Source: Alphaproteobacteria bacterium (GTDB taxonomy: Bacteria; Pseudomonadota; Alphaproteobacteria; ATCC43930; CGMCC-115725). Taken from it: a stretch of 34,527 nucleotides of DNA. The stretch lies in contig JASHOB010000106.1 of NCBI GenBank assembly GCA_030041335.1, positions 1 through 34,527 on the forward strand. Direction: 5' to 3'. Shown one piece after another: positions 17,455-25,652 of this stretch; positions within the stretch are counted from its first letter, which is position 1, and every line of letters starts with the position of its first letter. The translations under genes were made by a program, and so were the position numbers. The notes beneath the pieces are model-generated. The model worked only from the letters and a program-made list of their open reading frames with translations, had not been told where the DNA came from and searched no databases.

Positions 17455-17470
17455 GGTTTCCCCGGAAACC
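17455..17470. other. Perfect short inverted repeat downstream of gdh
   Basis: GGTTTC-CCCG-GAAACC is a perfect 6-bp stem with a 4-base loop (7 bp with a 2-base loop) inside the 272-base gap between gdh and the thioredoxin gene. There is no T tract after it, so it is not a classic intrinsic terminator; it could be an RNA 3'-end stabiliser or an operator. The rest of the gap (17318-17589) holds no gene I can support. Confidence 0.4.
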
Positions 17471-17589
17471 CGTCTGTGCCCCGGGTGTCAGGTTGGCAAC
17501 CCGTCGCCGGCCTCCGTTCCGATTGCCCTCTCAGCCGCTTGCAACTCGGGCCGGATGCCGCCATTTTCTAGGCGTAAAGGGGATGCTTG

Positions 17590-18507
17590 ATGGTTGAAGC
17601 GATTTTTGGCAACGGCGGCGGTCCCGGGACCGGCGAGTTAATCAAGAACGGAAATACCGCGTCCTTCATGGCCGATGTCATCGACGGGTCAAAGGACCAG
17701 GCGGTCATTGTCGATTTCTGGGCGCCATGGTGCGGACCCTGCAAGCAGTTGGGGCCGGCTCTCGAGAAGGCGGTGAAGGACGCTCGCGGTGCGGTCAAGC
17801 TCGTCAAAATCAATGTTGACGAGAATCAGGAGCTGGCCGCTCAGATGCGGATCCAATCGATCCCGGCCGTTTATGCCTTCAAGGGTGGCCGCCCTGTGGA
17901 CGGTTTCGTCGGCGCGCTGCCCGACAGTCAGGTCAAGGAATTCGTCAGTCGGCTAGCGGGTGGCGCCGCTGGGCCATCGCCTATTGAAGAGGCCCTGGCG
18001 ATGGCCAAGGAAGCGATTGCCGCGGGCGATCAGGAACAAGCCGACGACATCTACGAGCAGATCCTGGAGCACGAACCCGACACGGCGGAAGCCATCGCCG
18101 GCCTGGCCCGAAGTGCGATTGCGCGCAAGGATTTGGCGGCGGCAAAACGGCGTCTCGCCAGTGTGCCGCCCGCTGCCGCGGGTCATGCCGAGGTTCAGGC
18201 GGCACGGGCAGCACTAGAGCTGGCGGAGGCAGGACAGAAAAACCAGGGTGCCACCGCCGAACTCGAAGCGCGCATCAAGGCCGATCCGCAGGACCATCAG
18301 GCCCGACTCGATCTCGCGGGTGCGCTGTTCGCCGCTGGCGATCGTGCGCGGGCCATCGACGAACTGCTCGACCTGGTGAAGCGCGCCCGAGATTGGAATG
18401 AGCAGGCGGCGCGCAAGCAGTTGGTCAAATTCTTCGAAGCGATGGGCCATGGCGATCCGCTGACCGTGGACGCGAGAAAGCGCCTGTCTTCGATCCTGTT
18501 CTCATGA
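17590..18507 (+). CDS. cnoX: CnoX-type thioredoxin with TPR-like tail
   Basis: A 305-residue 'chaperedoxin'. The N-terminal thioredoxin domain (about 20-125) has the active site WAPWCGPCK with C48 and C51 and the cis-proline in SIPAVYAF. The helical C-terminal part (about 130-305) contains repeated EEALAMAKEAIAAGDQEQAD and LAGALFAAGDRARAIDELL units, as in the TPR-like tail of CnoX/YbbN. CnoX protects proteins from oxidative unfolding and hands them to chaperonin. Unlike the E. coli protein (SxxC), the two cysteines are intact, as in Caulobacter, so disulfide exchange is expected. The start is ATG at 17590, seven bases after AAAGGGGA; TTG at 17587 is less likely. It leads a compact set with LON-domain and Trm112 genes, a common alphaproteobacterial order. 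Confidence 0.9.
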   Translation: MVEAIFGNGGGPGTGELIKNGNTASFMADVIDGSKDQAVIVDFWAPWCGPCKQLGPALEKAVKDARGAVKLVKINVDENQELAAQMRIQSIPAVYAFKGGRPVDGFVGALPDSQVKEFVSRLAGGAAGPSPIEEALAMAKEAIAAGDQEQADDIYEQILEHEPDTAEAIAGLARSAIARKDLAAAKRRLASVPPAAAGHAEVQAARAALELAEAGQKNQGATAELEARIKADPQDHQARLDLAGALFAAGDRARAIDELLDLVKRARDWNEQAARKQLVKFFEAMGHGDPLTVDARKRLSSILFS

Positions 18508-18514
18508 CCGAACG

Positions 18515-19189
18515 ATGAGCAAGGCGCCGTTCGAGCCGCATGCGGAAGAATTGCCCGAACGGTTGCCGGTGTTTCCGCTGGGTGGCGTTCTGCTGCTGCC
18601 GCGCGGGCGTCTGCCGCTTAATATTTTCGAGCCGCGCTATCTCGCCATGGTCCGCGACGCGCTGGCAGCGCCGTTGCGGCTCGTCGGCATGGTACAGCCC
18701 AAGGACCGCAGCTATGGCGCCGGCGTGATTCCCGGCGAACCCGAGTTGTGCCGGGTCGGCTGCGCCGGCCGCATCATCTCCTTCGCCGAGACCGGCGACG
18801 GGCGCTATTTGATCGAGTTGAAGGGTGTCGCGCGGTTCGCGATAACTCGAGAGGCGCGCGAGAACCAGCCTTATCGCGTCGCGGTCGTCGACTGGTCTCA
18901 CTATCGCGGTGATATCGACGAGACGCCGCAATTCGTCGACCGCGAGAAACTGATCACGGCGCTCAAGGCCTACTTCCAGCAGCTCAACCTCAACCCTGAT
19001 TGGCGCGCACTTGAGACGCTGATGGATGACCGGCTCGTCACCACCGTGGCGATGCTGGCTCCTTTCGCACCGCATGAAAAGCAGGCGCTGCTTGAGGCGG
19101 CGGACACCAAGCTTCGCGCCGAGTTGCTGATCGGTCTGATCGAAATGGCGGTCAAGGCCAATGCCGGCCCGCCGACGCAGCTCAATTAG
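18515..19189 (+). CDS. LON substrate-binding domain protein
   Basis: A 224-residue stand-alone LON N-terminal (substrate-binding) domain with no ATPase or protease part. Recognisable blocks are LPVFPLGGVLLLPRGRLPL, IFEPRYLAMVRDAL, and later GCAGRIISFAETGDGRYLI and KGVARFAI. Such proteins are often annotated as 'peptidase S16', but no catalytic serine-lysine dyad exists. The start is 7 bases after cnoX. The family's location between CnoX and Trm112 suggests a role in protein quality control, but its function is unproven. Confidence 0.9.
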   Translation: MSKAPFEPHAEELPERLPVFPLGGVLLLPRGRLPLNIFEPRYLAMVRDALAAPLRLVGMVQPKDRSYGAGVIPGEPELCRVGCAGRIISFAETGDGRYLIELKGVARFAITREARENQPYRVAVVDWSHYRGDIDETPQFVDREKLITALKAYFQQLNLNPDWRALETLMDDRLVTTVAMLAPFAPHEKQALLEAADTKLRAELLIGLIEMAVKANAGPPTQLN

Positions 19190-19198
19190 GAATCGGCG

Positions 19199-19411
19199 AT
19201 GGCCGACATCGATCCGAAGCTGCTGGAGATCCTGGTCTGCCCCCTGACCAAGGCGCCATTGCGCTACGATCGCGACAAACAAGAATTGATCAGCATCGAG
19301 GCCGGCCTCGCCTACCCGATACGCGACGGCATTCCGATCATGCTGGTCGACGAGGCGCGGCGCCTCGACGACGCTGAAGAGGCCCGCCTCGGGGCCAAGC
19401 CCGCGCCGTGA
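19199..19411 (+). CDS. Trm112 family (UPF0434/YcaR-like) protein
   Basis: A 70-residue protein starting [20 protein letters not shown], a full match to the bacterial Trm112 family (E. coli YcaR about 60 residues). Only one cysteine, C14, remains, so the zinc knuckle of other Trm112 proteins is not formed. The eukaryotic relatives activate methyltransferases; the bacterial role is not established. It is 9 bases after the LON-domain gene and overlaps the following GTG by 4 bases (GTGA, 19408-19411). Confidence 0.9.
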   Translation: MADIDPKLLEILVCPLTKAPLRYDRDKQELISIEAGLAYPIRDGIPIMLVDEARRLDDAEEARLGAKPAP

Positions 19412-19755
19412 GACCGACGGAAATTCGCCTGAAGCGCGCGGAGCGGAGTCTCGAAATTCAGTTCGATGACGGCCGGACGTTTCGCCTGCCGGCCGAGCTC
19501 TTGCGCGTCGAAAGCCCGTCCGCCGAGGTGCAAGGCCATTCGCCCGACCAGCGCCAGCTCGTCGCGGGGGCGGCCGGCGTCGGTATTTTGCGAATCGAGC
19601 CGGTCGGCAATTATGCCATTCGCATCGTCTTCGACGATGGTCATGACACCGGGCTCTACACCTGGAGCTATTTGCACGAGCTCGGCCGCGACCAGGACGC
19701 GCGTTGGCACCGCTACTTGGCAGCGATGAAAAAAGCGGGGTTATCGCGCGAATGA
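19408..19755 (+). CDS. DUF971 protein (gamma-butyrobetaine hydroxylase-like N-terminal domain)
   Basis: A 115-residue protein of the DUF971 family, with the pattern [20 protein letters not shown] and [20 protein letters not shown]. In eukaryotic gamma-butyrobetaine hydroxylases this domain binds zinc at the N-terminus; the stand-alone bacterial form is often near Fe-S or respiratory assembly genes, and its function is unknown. The GTG start overlaps the Trm112 stop, so it belongs to the same transcript and is the last gene of it, ending 23 bases from the convergent UbiH-family gene. Confidence 0.88.
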   Translation: MRPTEIRLKRAERSLEIQFDDGRTFRLPAELLRVESPSAEVQGHSPDQRQLVAGAAGVGILRIEPVGNYAIRIVFDDGHDTGLYTWSYLHELGRDQDARWHRYLAAMKKAGLSRE

Positions 19756-19778
19756 TTCAAGGCCTGACCGGAAGCCGT

Positions 19779-20990
19779 TCATAACGCTTCTCCCCGCACC
19801 AGTCGCGGCAAGTCGCCGATCATGCCCATCGCGTGGCGCATGAAAAGGCGCTTCAGTGGCGGAATGTGAGCGACGGCGGCGAGTCCGAGGTCGCGGGCGA
19901 CTTTGATTGGCGGAACCGTATTGGAAAAAAGCCGGTTGAGGCCGTCGGTCACGCCGGCCAGCATCACGTTGTCGAAGCGGCGCCAACGCTGATAGCGCGC
20001 CAACAGCGTCGCGTCGGCTAGATCGAGACCGAGGCGACGGCCATCGACGAGGCATTCAGCCAAGGCCGCGGTGTCGCGAATCCCCAGGTTGAGGCCCTGA
20101 CCGGCAATCGGGTGAATCACGTGAGCGGCCTCGCCGACCAGCGCAAGGCGCGGCGCGATATAGCTGGTCGCGTGGAGAAAGCTGAGCGGGTAAGACCAGC
20201 GCGGACCTTCGACCGAAATCTCACCGAGGAAATCGCCGAAGCGGCGCTGGAGCTCGCGATGGAAAGCCCCGTCGTCAAGCGCCAGCAGCGCTGGCGCCAA
20301 TCCCGCGTCTTCGGTCCAGACAATCGATGAGCGGCTATCGGTCATCGGCAGGATGGCGAACGGACCGGCCGGCAGGAAATGCTCGACGGCGACGCCACGA
20401 TGAGGTTTCGGGTGGCGCACCGTCGTGACAATGCCGATCTGCGGGTAGGACCAAGTTACGGTGCGAATGCGAGCCGCCTCGCGCAGCGGCGAGTTCTTGC
20501 CGTCAGCGGCGGCAATGAGTTCAGCTTGCAGTTTGCCGCCATCGGCCAGGGTGAGGGTCGCGGCCGCGCCATAATCGGCCTGCTCGACTGCCATCGGCGC
20601 AATCAATTCCAGGTTCGGCAACTGGCCCGCGCGGTCGTGGAGCGCGCGGCGCAAATGACGGTTCTCGACGATCCAACCCAGCGGCTCATCACCGATCTCG
20701 CGGTGGTCATAATGGAGGAACAACGGCGCCGAATTGTCGACGACACGGATCTCAAGGATCGCCTCAGCCTGGTCGGCAACCAACGGCCACACCCCGATAC
20801 CGGCGAGCACTCGCATCGAGCCATAAGCGATCGCGCTGGTGCGGCCGTCGAAACGCTCGCTCAGTATGGTCGCGGGATCCTCGCGATCGAGTACCGCCAC
20901 GCGCAGACCTGCCGAGGCGCAGGCGATGCCGAGTGTCATGCCGTTGAGGCCGCCCCCGACAACCGCAAGTTCTACCCGTGCCGTCGCCAT
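19779..20990 (-). CDS. UbiH/UbiF/COQ6-family FAD monooxygenase (ubiquinone hydroxylase)
   Basis: A 403-residue class A flavin hydroxylase. The dinucleotide motif is VGGGLNGMTLGIA (11-23), the family's ERFDGRTSAIAYGS region is at 45-58, and the FAD motif GEAAHVIHPIAGQGLNLGIRD (286-306) is near perfect. A DG pair lies at 163-164 (AADGKNSPLR). These enzymes add hydroxyls to the ubiquinone ring. The alphaproteobacterial UbiL type is a good candidate, but UbiH, UbiF and UbiL cannot be separated safely here, so no symbol is given. The ATG at 20990 is not preceded by a clear Shine-Dalgarno. It is convergent with DUF971 and divergent from the CmcJ-like gene. Confidence 0.88.
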   Translation of the reverse strand: MATARVELAVVGGGLNGMTLGIACASAGLRVAVLDREDPATILSERFDGRTSAIAYGSMRVLAGIGVWPLVADQAEAILEIRVVDNSAPLFLHYDHREIGDEPLGWIVENRHLRRALHDRAGQLPNLELIAPMAVEQADYGAAATLTLADGGKLQAELIAAADGKNSPLREAARIRTVTWSYPQIGIVTTVRHPKPHRGVAVEHFLPAGPFAILPMTDSRSSIVWTEDAGLAPALLALDDGAFHRELQRRFGDFLGEISVEGPRWSYPLSFLHATSYIAPRLALVGEAAHVIHPIAGQGLNLGIRDTAALAECLVDGRRLGLDLADATLLARYQRWRRFDNVMLAGVTDGLNRLFSNTVPPIKVARDLGLAAVAHIPPLKRLFMRHAMGMIGDLPRLVRGEAL

Positions 20991-21216
20991 GACCCTAGCA
21001 TGGTGACATCGCCGCGCGCTGTCCAGATTGCCGGCAGGCTCGCTTCCCGGAGATCTGCCACTTGTCGTCAGCGAAACTCAGGACGCGGTGCGCTTGTGGC
21101 CCATGGCCGGGCTTGACAGGACGGGCGCATTGGGTGCCGATGCGGCTGTTCGCCATGTCGGCCCGCAGCGACGCGCTTGTCGGTGGCGCGGCCGATCGGC
21201 CGAGGCGAGGGAGGAA
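20991..21216. other. 226-base divergent spacer upstream of the CmcJ-like gene
   Basis: The region between divergent starts must hold the promoters for the UbiH-family gene and for the plus-strand cluster. The reading frame of the CmcJ-like gene is open through part of it, but the sequence there is low complexity and lies before the strong GAGGGAGGA at 21207-21215. I see no clear operator. Confidence 0.4.
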
Positions 21217-22056
21217 ATGGTGGCAGGATTTGCCGAGTCAGCGTCGGTGCTGCCGACGATAGAGACCATTGTCAATTATGTCGACCCTAAAGCCCCGATC
21301 GGCGCGATCAACGATGCCGAACGTCACAAATCGACGCTGGTGCTGTTGCCCTACAAGGTCGCGATCAGGGACATGCGGCCGATCGCCGGTTCGCTGGCGC
21401 TCGACACCACCGGATTCGTGCTGGTTGAGCGGCCCTCGCAGGTGACCGACTTCTTTGATCCGGAGCAGGTCGAAGACATCTATCGCCTCGAGATCGAAAC
21501 CTTGATTCACGAATTGACCGGCGCCGATCGCGTTGTGATTTTCGGCACGCTGCTACGCCACAACGGCGCCAACGCGCCACCGGGTGCGCATAAATCGGTG
21601 CACAATGCGCATATCGATTACGACCTGCCGACGACGCGCGCGGTGATGGAGCGGGTGCTGCCGGCCGCCGAGGCGGCACACTATGCCAACGGCCGCGTGA
21701 TGCAGATCAATGTGTGGCGCCCAATCGTCACGGTTGAGAGTGCGCCGCTGGCGCTCTGCGATGCCGCAAGCGTTCAAAAGCAGGATCTGATCTACGGCCC
21801 GATCGGCGGCAAGAGCCAATCAGGGGTCGCCGACGCCGCGGGATGGAATCTTGCTTATAACCCGGCGCACCGCTGGTACTACGCGCCCGCCATGCGGCCC
21901 AGCGAGGCGTTGGTGTTTCGGCTGTGCGATTCCGATCCGAACGCCCCGCAATGGGCGGCGCACACCTCGTTTACGGACCCAACCAGCAGGCCCGATGCCG
22001 CCCCGCGACAGAGCATCGAGGTGCGCACCTTGGCGCTCTTCGCCCGTGTGACATAG
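21217..22056 (+). CDS. CmcJ/NvfI (AsaB-like) Fe(II)/2-oxoglutarate-type oxygenase
   Basis: A 279-residue member of the CmcJ/NvfI family, named after the cephamycin methoxylation subunit and a fungal oxygenase. The HxD...H facial triad is visible: H132 and D134 in NAHIDYD, H249 in AAHTSF, then R264 or R270 for 2-oxoglutarate. The family-defining NVWRPIVTVESAPLALCD is at 166-182 (the usual form is NVWRP-PLA-CD). Proteins of this family are nearly all uncharacterised in bacteria. The start at 21217 follows GAGGGAGGA exactly; the upstream in-frame extension is low complexity. It opens the plus-strand cluster with MetE-like enzymes, 93 bases upstream. A hydroxylation or demethylation role is inference. 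Confidence 0.83.
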   Translation: MVAGFAESASVLPTIETIVNYVDPKAPIGAINDAERHKSTLVLLPYKVAIRDMRPIAGSLALDTTGFVLVERPSQVTDFFDPEQVEDIYRLEIETLIHELTGADRVVIFGTLLRHNGANAPPGAHKSVHNAHIDYDLPTTRAVMERVLPAAEAAHYANGRVMQINVWRPIVTVESAPLALCDAASVQKQDLIYGPIGGKSQSGVADAAGWNLAYNPAHRWYYAPAMRPSEALVFRLCDSDPNAPQWAAHTSFTDPTSRPDAAPRQSIEVRTLALFARVT

Positions 22057-22149
22057 CGCCCGTTCGGCCAAGAGCTGGGATCGACCAGGAAGCGGCAGGC
22101 GGCGAGTCCTTCTTGGTGTCTTGGTTTCTCGTCGTCAGGGAGGCGTTTC

Positions 22150-23304
22150 TTGAAGCTCAGCACCGACCGCATTCTCACCACCCATGTCGGCAGCTTGCCG
22201 CGCTCGGTTGGCTTGTCCCAATTATTGCTCCAGAAGGACCATGGCGACGCCTATGACCGGGCGGCCCTCGATCGCGCCGCACGCGAGGAGACCGCGGCCA
22301 TCGTCAAGCGTCAGGTGGCGATCGGCATCGACATCGTCAGCGACGGCGAGACCGGCAAGGTCGGTTATGCGACCTATATCCACGACCGCCTTTCCGGCTT
22401 TTCCGGCAGCAATGTCGCCAAGCCCAATCTTGACGTAGCACCCTATCCCGAGTTCCGCCGCCGCATGGCCCTGATGACGGGAACGCCGGCCTTCACCCGC
22501 ATGTTTTGCACCAGCCCCGTTACGGTGAAAGACCATGCCGCCGTCAAGAACGATGTCGCCAATTTCGTTGCGGCGATCGAGGCGGCGAAGCCGGTCGATG
22601 CTTTCATGACGGCGGCGTCGCCAGGCGTGATCTCCTCTTTTCAGCCCAACCGATTTTATCCCTCGCATCGCGCCTATATCGAGGCGGTGGGCGCAGCCAT
22701 GCAGGAAGAATACGAAACCATTGCCCAAGCTGGCATCGTCTTGCAACTCGACAGCCCTGACCTCGCAATGTCACGCCATACCGGCTTCCAGGACTTGACC
22801 GAGGCCGAGTTCCTGGGCCGTGCCGAGGAGCAGATCGAGGTGCTCAACCACACGGTGCGCAACATTCCCGCCGAGCAGATGCGGATTCACCTGTGCTGGG
22901 GTAACTACGAAGGGCCGCACGACCACGACATCGCTATCGGCAAGGTCCTCCCGATCGTGCTGAAGGCCAAGCCGCAGGCGATTTCCTTCGAGGCCTCGAA
23001 TCCGCGTCATGGCCACGAGTGGGCGGTATGGAGCGAGGCGAAATCGCGCATTCCCGGCGACAAGGTCCTGATTCCGGGCGTGATCGATTCCTGCACCAAC
23101 TATGTCGAGCACCCGGAACTGGTGGCGCAGCGCATTGGCCAGTTCGCCGATATCGTCGGCCGCGAGCGGGTGCTTGCCGGCGTCGACTGCGGTTTCGGCA
23201 CCTTCGCGGGCATCAGCAAGATCGATCCGGAGATCGCCTTCAAGAAGCTCGGGGCGCTCGTCGAAGGTGCGGCCCTGGCGTCGAAACGGCTCTGGCCGCG
23301 ATGA
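22150..23304 (+). CDS. MetE C-terminal-domain-like zinc methyltransferase (cobalamin-independent synthase II family), copy 1
   Basis: A 384-residue TIM barrel resembling only the C-terminal, catalytic half of MetE, starting MKLSTDRILTTHVGSLPRS. All four zinc ligands are kept: H247 and C249 in RIHLCWGNYEG, E281 in SFEASNPRH and C347 in AGVDCGFGTF. The N-terminal folate half of MetE is absent. Relatives move methyl or alkyl groups to thiols; epoxyalkane:coenzyme M transferase is one. True methionine synthesis is not implied. The start is TTG at 22150, with GGGAGG six bases before it. Its stop overlaps the ATG of a 69-residue gene. Substrate and acceptor are unknown. Confidence 0.88.
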   Translation: MKLSTDRILTTHVGSLPRSVGLSQLLLQKDHGDAYDRAALDRAAREETAAIVKRQVAIGIDIVSDGETGKVGYATYIHDRLSGFSGSNVAKPNLDVAPYPEFRRRMALMTGTPAFTRMFCTSPVTVKDHAAVKNDVANFVAAIEAAKPVDAFMTAASPGVISSFQPNRFYPSHRAYIEAVGAAMQEEYETIAQAGIVLQLDSPDLAMSRHTGFQDLTEAEFLGRAEEQIEVLNHTVRNIPAEQMRIHLCWGNYEGPHDHDIAIGKVLPIVLKAKPQAISFEASNPRHGHEWAVWSEAKSRIPGDKVLIPGVIDSCTNYVEHPELVAQRIGQFADIVGRERVLAGVDCGFGTFAGISKIDPEIAFKKLGALVEGAALASKRLWPR

Positions 23305-23510
23305 AGTTTCTCACCCGCGAACAGACCGAGCTGATCGATATCAGCGCACTCGAACGAGACGGCAACGTCCTGGTAATCAAGGGCCGGATCTACGGCACCA
23401 TGCCCATGACCGCGTGCCTCAAGCCCGAGGAGGCGCGCCGCGCTTTCCGGTTGGTGAACTGGCGGCTGTTTCTGTTCCTGCTGACGTTTCTGTTTCGGCG
23501 ATCGGGGTAA
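23301..23510 (+). CDS. 69-residue hypothetical protein with C-terminal hydrophobic helix
   Basis: Not recognised. The ATG at 23301 overlaps the stop of the MetE-like gene (ATGA), which is the main reason to accept it. It begins MKFLTREQTELIDISALERD, contains IKGRIYGTMPMTACLKPEEA, and ends with NWRLFLFLLTFLF, a hydrophobic stretch of about 13-14 residues followed by RR. That stretch could anchor the protein to the membrane or pack on a partner. Codon use (mostly G or C in third positions) is coding-like. A role as a small partner of the zinc enzyme is only inferred from coupling. Confidence 0.7.
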   Translation: MKFLTREQTELIDISALERDGNVLVIKGRIYGTMPMTACLKPEEARRAFRLVNWRLFLFLLTFLFRRSG

Positions 23511-23617
23511 TTTCCGAACCGCGCCCGGCTTTCTGGGTCGGGGTGCGCAGTTCACCGTTGTCAGCGGGCCTTTCCGTTGATAACTGACAACCGCAAACGA
23601 ATGTTGGGGAGTGCGCC

Positions 23618-24382
23618 GTGGATCTTCAGCTTGAAGGCAAGAAGGCAATCGTCACCGGCTCGACCCGCGGCATCGGCCGTGCCATCGTCGACGCTCTGGC
23701 CGACGAAGGTTGCCATGTCGCGATTTGCGCTCGTAACCGAGAGCAGGTCGAGCGAGCGGTGAAAGACTTGTCGGCGAAAGGCGTCAAGGCCTGGGGCCGG
23801 ACATTCGATGTCGCCGACACCGCGGCGCTGGTCAAATTCGTCGACGACGCCGCAGCGGCGCTCGGCGGGCTCGACATCTACGTTTCAAACGTCAGCGCCT
23901 TTGGCCGCGCGGCCGACGAGGCGGCGTGGCGAAACAGCTTCGAAACCGACATTCTCGGCACCGTGATGGGAGTGCAAACGGCGCTGCCTCATCTCGAAAA
24001 GGCGGGCGGTGGTGCCATCCTTGCCATCGGCAGCGTCGGCGCCGTCGAGCCGGCGCCCAGCCATCCCCGCCCCTACCCGTCGATGAAGGCGATGTTGCTG
24101 CCCTTCATAAAGTCGCTCGCGGTGCATTACGCGCCGAAGCAGATTCGCGCCAATGTCGTATCACCCGGCACGATCTATATCGAGGACGGCGTCCATGGCC
24201 GCACGCGGCGCGAAAATCCCGCGGCATATCAGGCTGCGCTCGCCCGCAATCCGATGGGACGCATGGGTCGGCCTGAGGAAGTCGCCAACGTCGTCGCTTT
24301 CCTGGTCAGCCCACGCGCCAGCTTTGTCACCGGCAGCAATGTCATGGTCGATGGCGGCGGGACCCAGCGGGTCCAGTACTGA
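23618..24382 (+). CDS. Short-chain dehydrogenase/reductase with altered NNAG motif
   Basis: A 254-residue SDR of the FabG-like fold. It has TGSTRGIG (13-20), an ICARN end to beta-2 that favours NADP(H), and the catalytic S139, Y153 and K157 (GSVGAVE, YPSMK). The usual NNAG at 90-93 reads SNVS instead, an unusual change seen in some SDR subgroups. The C-terminus ends [19 protein letters not shown], as in fatty acid and hydroxy-acid dehydrogenases. GTG at 23618 follows GGGGAG. Its stop overlaps the next ATG (TGATG at 24380-24384). Position between two MetE-like genes is reminiscent of the SDRs that follow epoxyalkane:coenzyme M transferase, but no such substrate is proven. Confidence 0.88.
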   Translation: MDLQLEGKKAIVTGSTRGIGRAIVDALADEGCHVAICARNREQVERAVKDLSAKGVKAWGRTFDVADTAALVKFVDDAAAALGGLDIYVSNVSAFGRAADEAAWRNSFETDILGTVMGVQTALPHLEKAGGGAILAIGSVGAVEPAPSHPRPYPSMKAMLLPFIKSLAVHYAPKQIRANVVSPGTIYIEDGVHGRTRRENPAAYQAALARNPMGRMGRPEEVANVVAFLVSPRASFVTGSNVMVDGGGTQRVQY

Positions 24383-25554
24383 TGCCGTCGGATCTGGGGA
24401 CGCTACGCGTCGACCAGGTCGGCGGGCTCGCCGCACCCAAGGCCTACTGGCATGCCTTCACCCAATTCCGCGATGGCGCGATCGACGGGGCGACATGGGC
24501 GACACTTCAGGACGAAGCCGTGCGCAAGGTGCTCCGCTCTCAGGAAGCGATCGGCTTTCCGATCCTGACCGATGGCGAATTGCGCCGCTCCAACTTCCAG
24601 GAGAGTTTCGCCAATGCGGTCAGCGGCTTCGATGTTCCCGACGGCGCACTATACAATTACCAGCGCGGCGCCCATGCCGGTCTTGGCAATGTTCGCGCCG
24701 AGCAGGACTTCTCGGCGCCGGGCCCCGCGATTTTTACCCGCCGTCCGGTCGTGGCCCGGCTCCGGCTGGTGCGCAACGTGGTGCTTGAGGAATATCGCTT
24801 TGCCGTCGCCAACGCCGCGACGCCGGTGAAGGTGACGCTGCTTGGACCCGACCGTATTGTCCAGCGCTTCGACTGGGAAAAATCGCGCGCCATCTATCGC
24901 GACATGGACGAATTCCTCGCCGACGTTGTCGCCATCGAGCGCGTGATGATCGCAGAGCTGGTTGCCGCCGGCTGCCGCTACATTCAGATCGACGCCCCCG
25001 GCTACACGGCCTATGTCGATCGGCTTTCGCGCGAGCGGATGACGGCGCGCGGCGAGGATCCCTCCGCCAACCTCGCCCGCTCCATCGCCGCAGACAATGC
25101 GGTGATCGCGGGGTTCGACGACGTCTTGTTCGGACTGCACATCTGCCGCGGCAATCCGCGCACCGTCGATCCCAGGACCGGCAAGATCGTCGGCCAATGG
25201 CATCGCGAAGGGCACTACGACGCGATTGCCGAGCAGCTCTTTAGCGGGCTTCGTCACCATCGTCTCCTCCTCGAATACGACACCGAGCGCGCAGGCGACT
25301 TTTCGCCGCTTCGCTTCGTTCCCAAGGGGAAGATCGCGGTGCTCGGTCTGGTCACGACCAAGGACGCTGCAACCGAGGACAAGGACGCGCTGAAACGACG
25401 GATCGACGCGGCGGCGCGCCACCTGCCGCTCGACCAGCTCGCGCTCAGCCCGCAATGCGGCTTCGGTGGCCTCAGCCCCAATGTCATCGACCCTGAAGAG
25501 CAATGGAAGAAGCTGACGCGGATCGTCGAGACCGCCGCCGAAATCTGGCGCTGA
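24382..25554 (+). CDS. MetE C-terminal-domain-like zinc methyltransferase, copy 2
   Basis: A second, clearly diverged MetE-type barrel of 390 residues. The zinc ligands are again complete: H253 and C255 in LHICRGN, E298 in LLEYDTE and C359 in SPQCGFGG. It starts [19 protein letters not shown], and ILTDGELRRSNFQESFA near 61-77 matches the substrate-pocket segment of this family. It is coupled to the SDR by a 1-base overlap. Sequence is too different from copy 1 to be a recent duplicate, so the two probably act on different substrates. No folate-binding half is present. Function beyond thiol-directed alkyl transfer or lyase chemistry cannot be given. Confidence 0.87.
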   Translation: MPSDLGTLRVDQVGGLAAPKAYWHAFTQFRDGAIDGATWATLQDEAVRKVLRSQEAIGFPILTDGELRRSNFQESFANAVSGFDVPDGALYNYQRGAHAGLGNVRAEQDFSAPGPAIFTRRPVVARLRLVRNVVLEEYRFAVANAATPVKVTLLGPDRIVQRFDWEKSRAIYRDMDEFLADVVAIERVMIAELVAAGCRYIQIDAPGYTAYVDRLSRERMTARGEDPSANLARSIAADNAVIAGFDDVLFGLHICRGNPRTVDPRTGKIVGQWHREGHYDAIAEQLFSGLRHHRLLLEYDTERAGDFSPLRFVPKGKIAVLGLVTTKDAATEDKDALKRRIDAAARHLPLDQLALSPQCGFGGLSPNVIDPEEQWKKLTRIVETAAEIWR

Positions 25555-25652
25555 AAACAGCCGCAATCCGCCCCAAGACCAGGGGGTGCGGCGATGCGGC
25601 GCGCGGCGACAGAATATGCTAGACACCCAGTGACCCGAAGCGGAGAGCAACC

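Noticed and set aside
17314-17571. 85-residue frame starting with a GTG that overlaps the gdh stop
   Set aside because: Low complexity, no recognisable motif, no Shine-Dalgarno, and it overlaps the hairpin-bearing spacer; coupling alone is not enough.
17587-17589. TTG as the cnoX start
   Set aside because: ATG at 17590 is one codon later and has normal spacing to AAAGGGGA.
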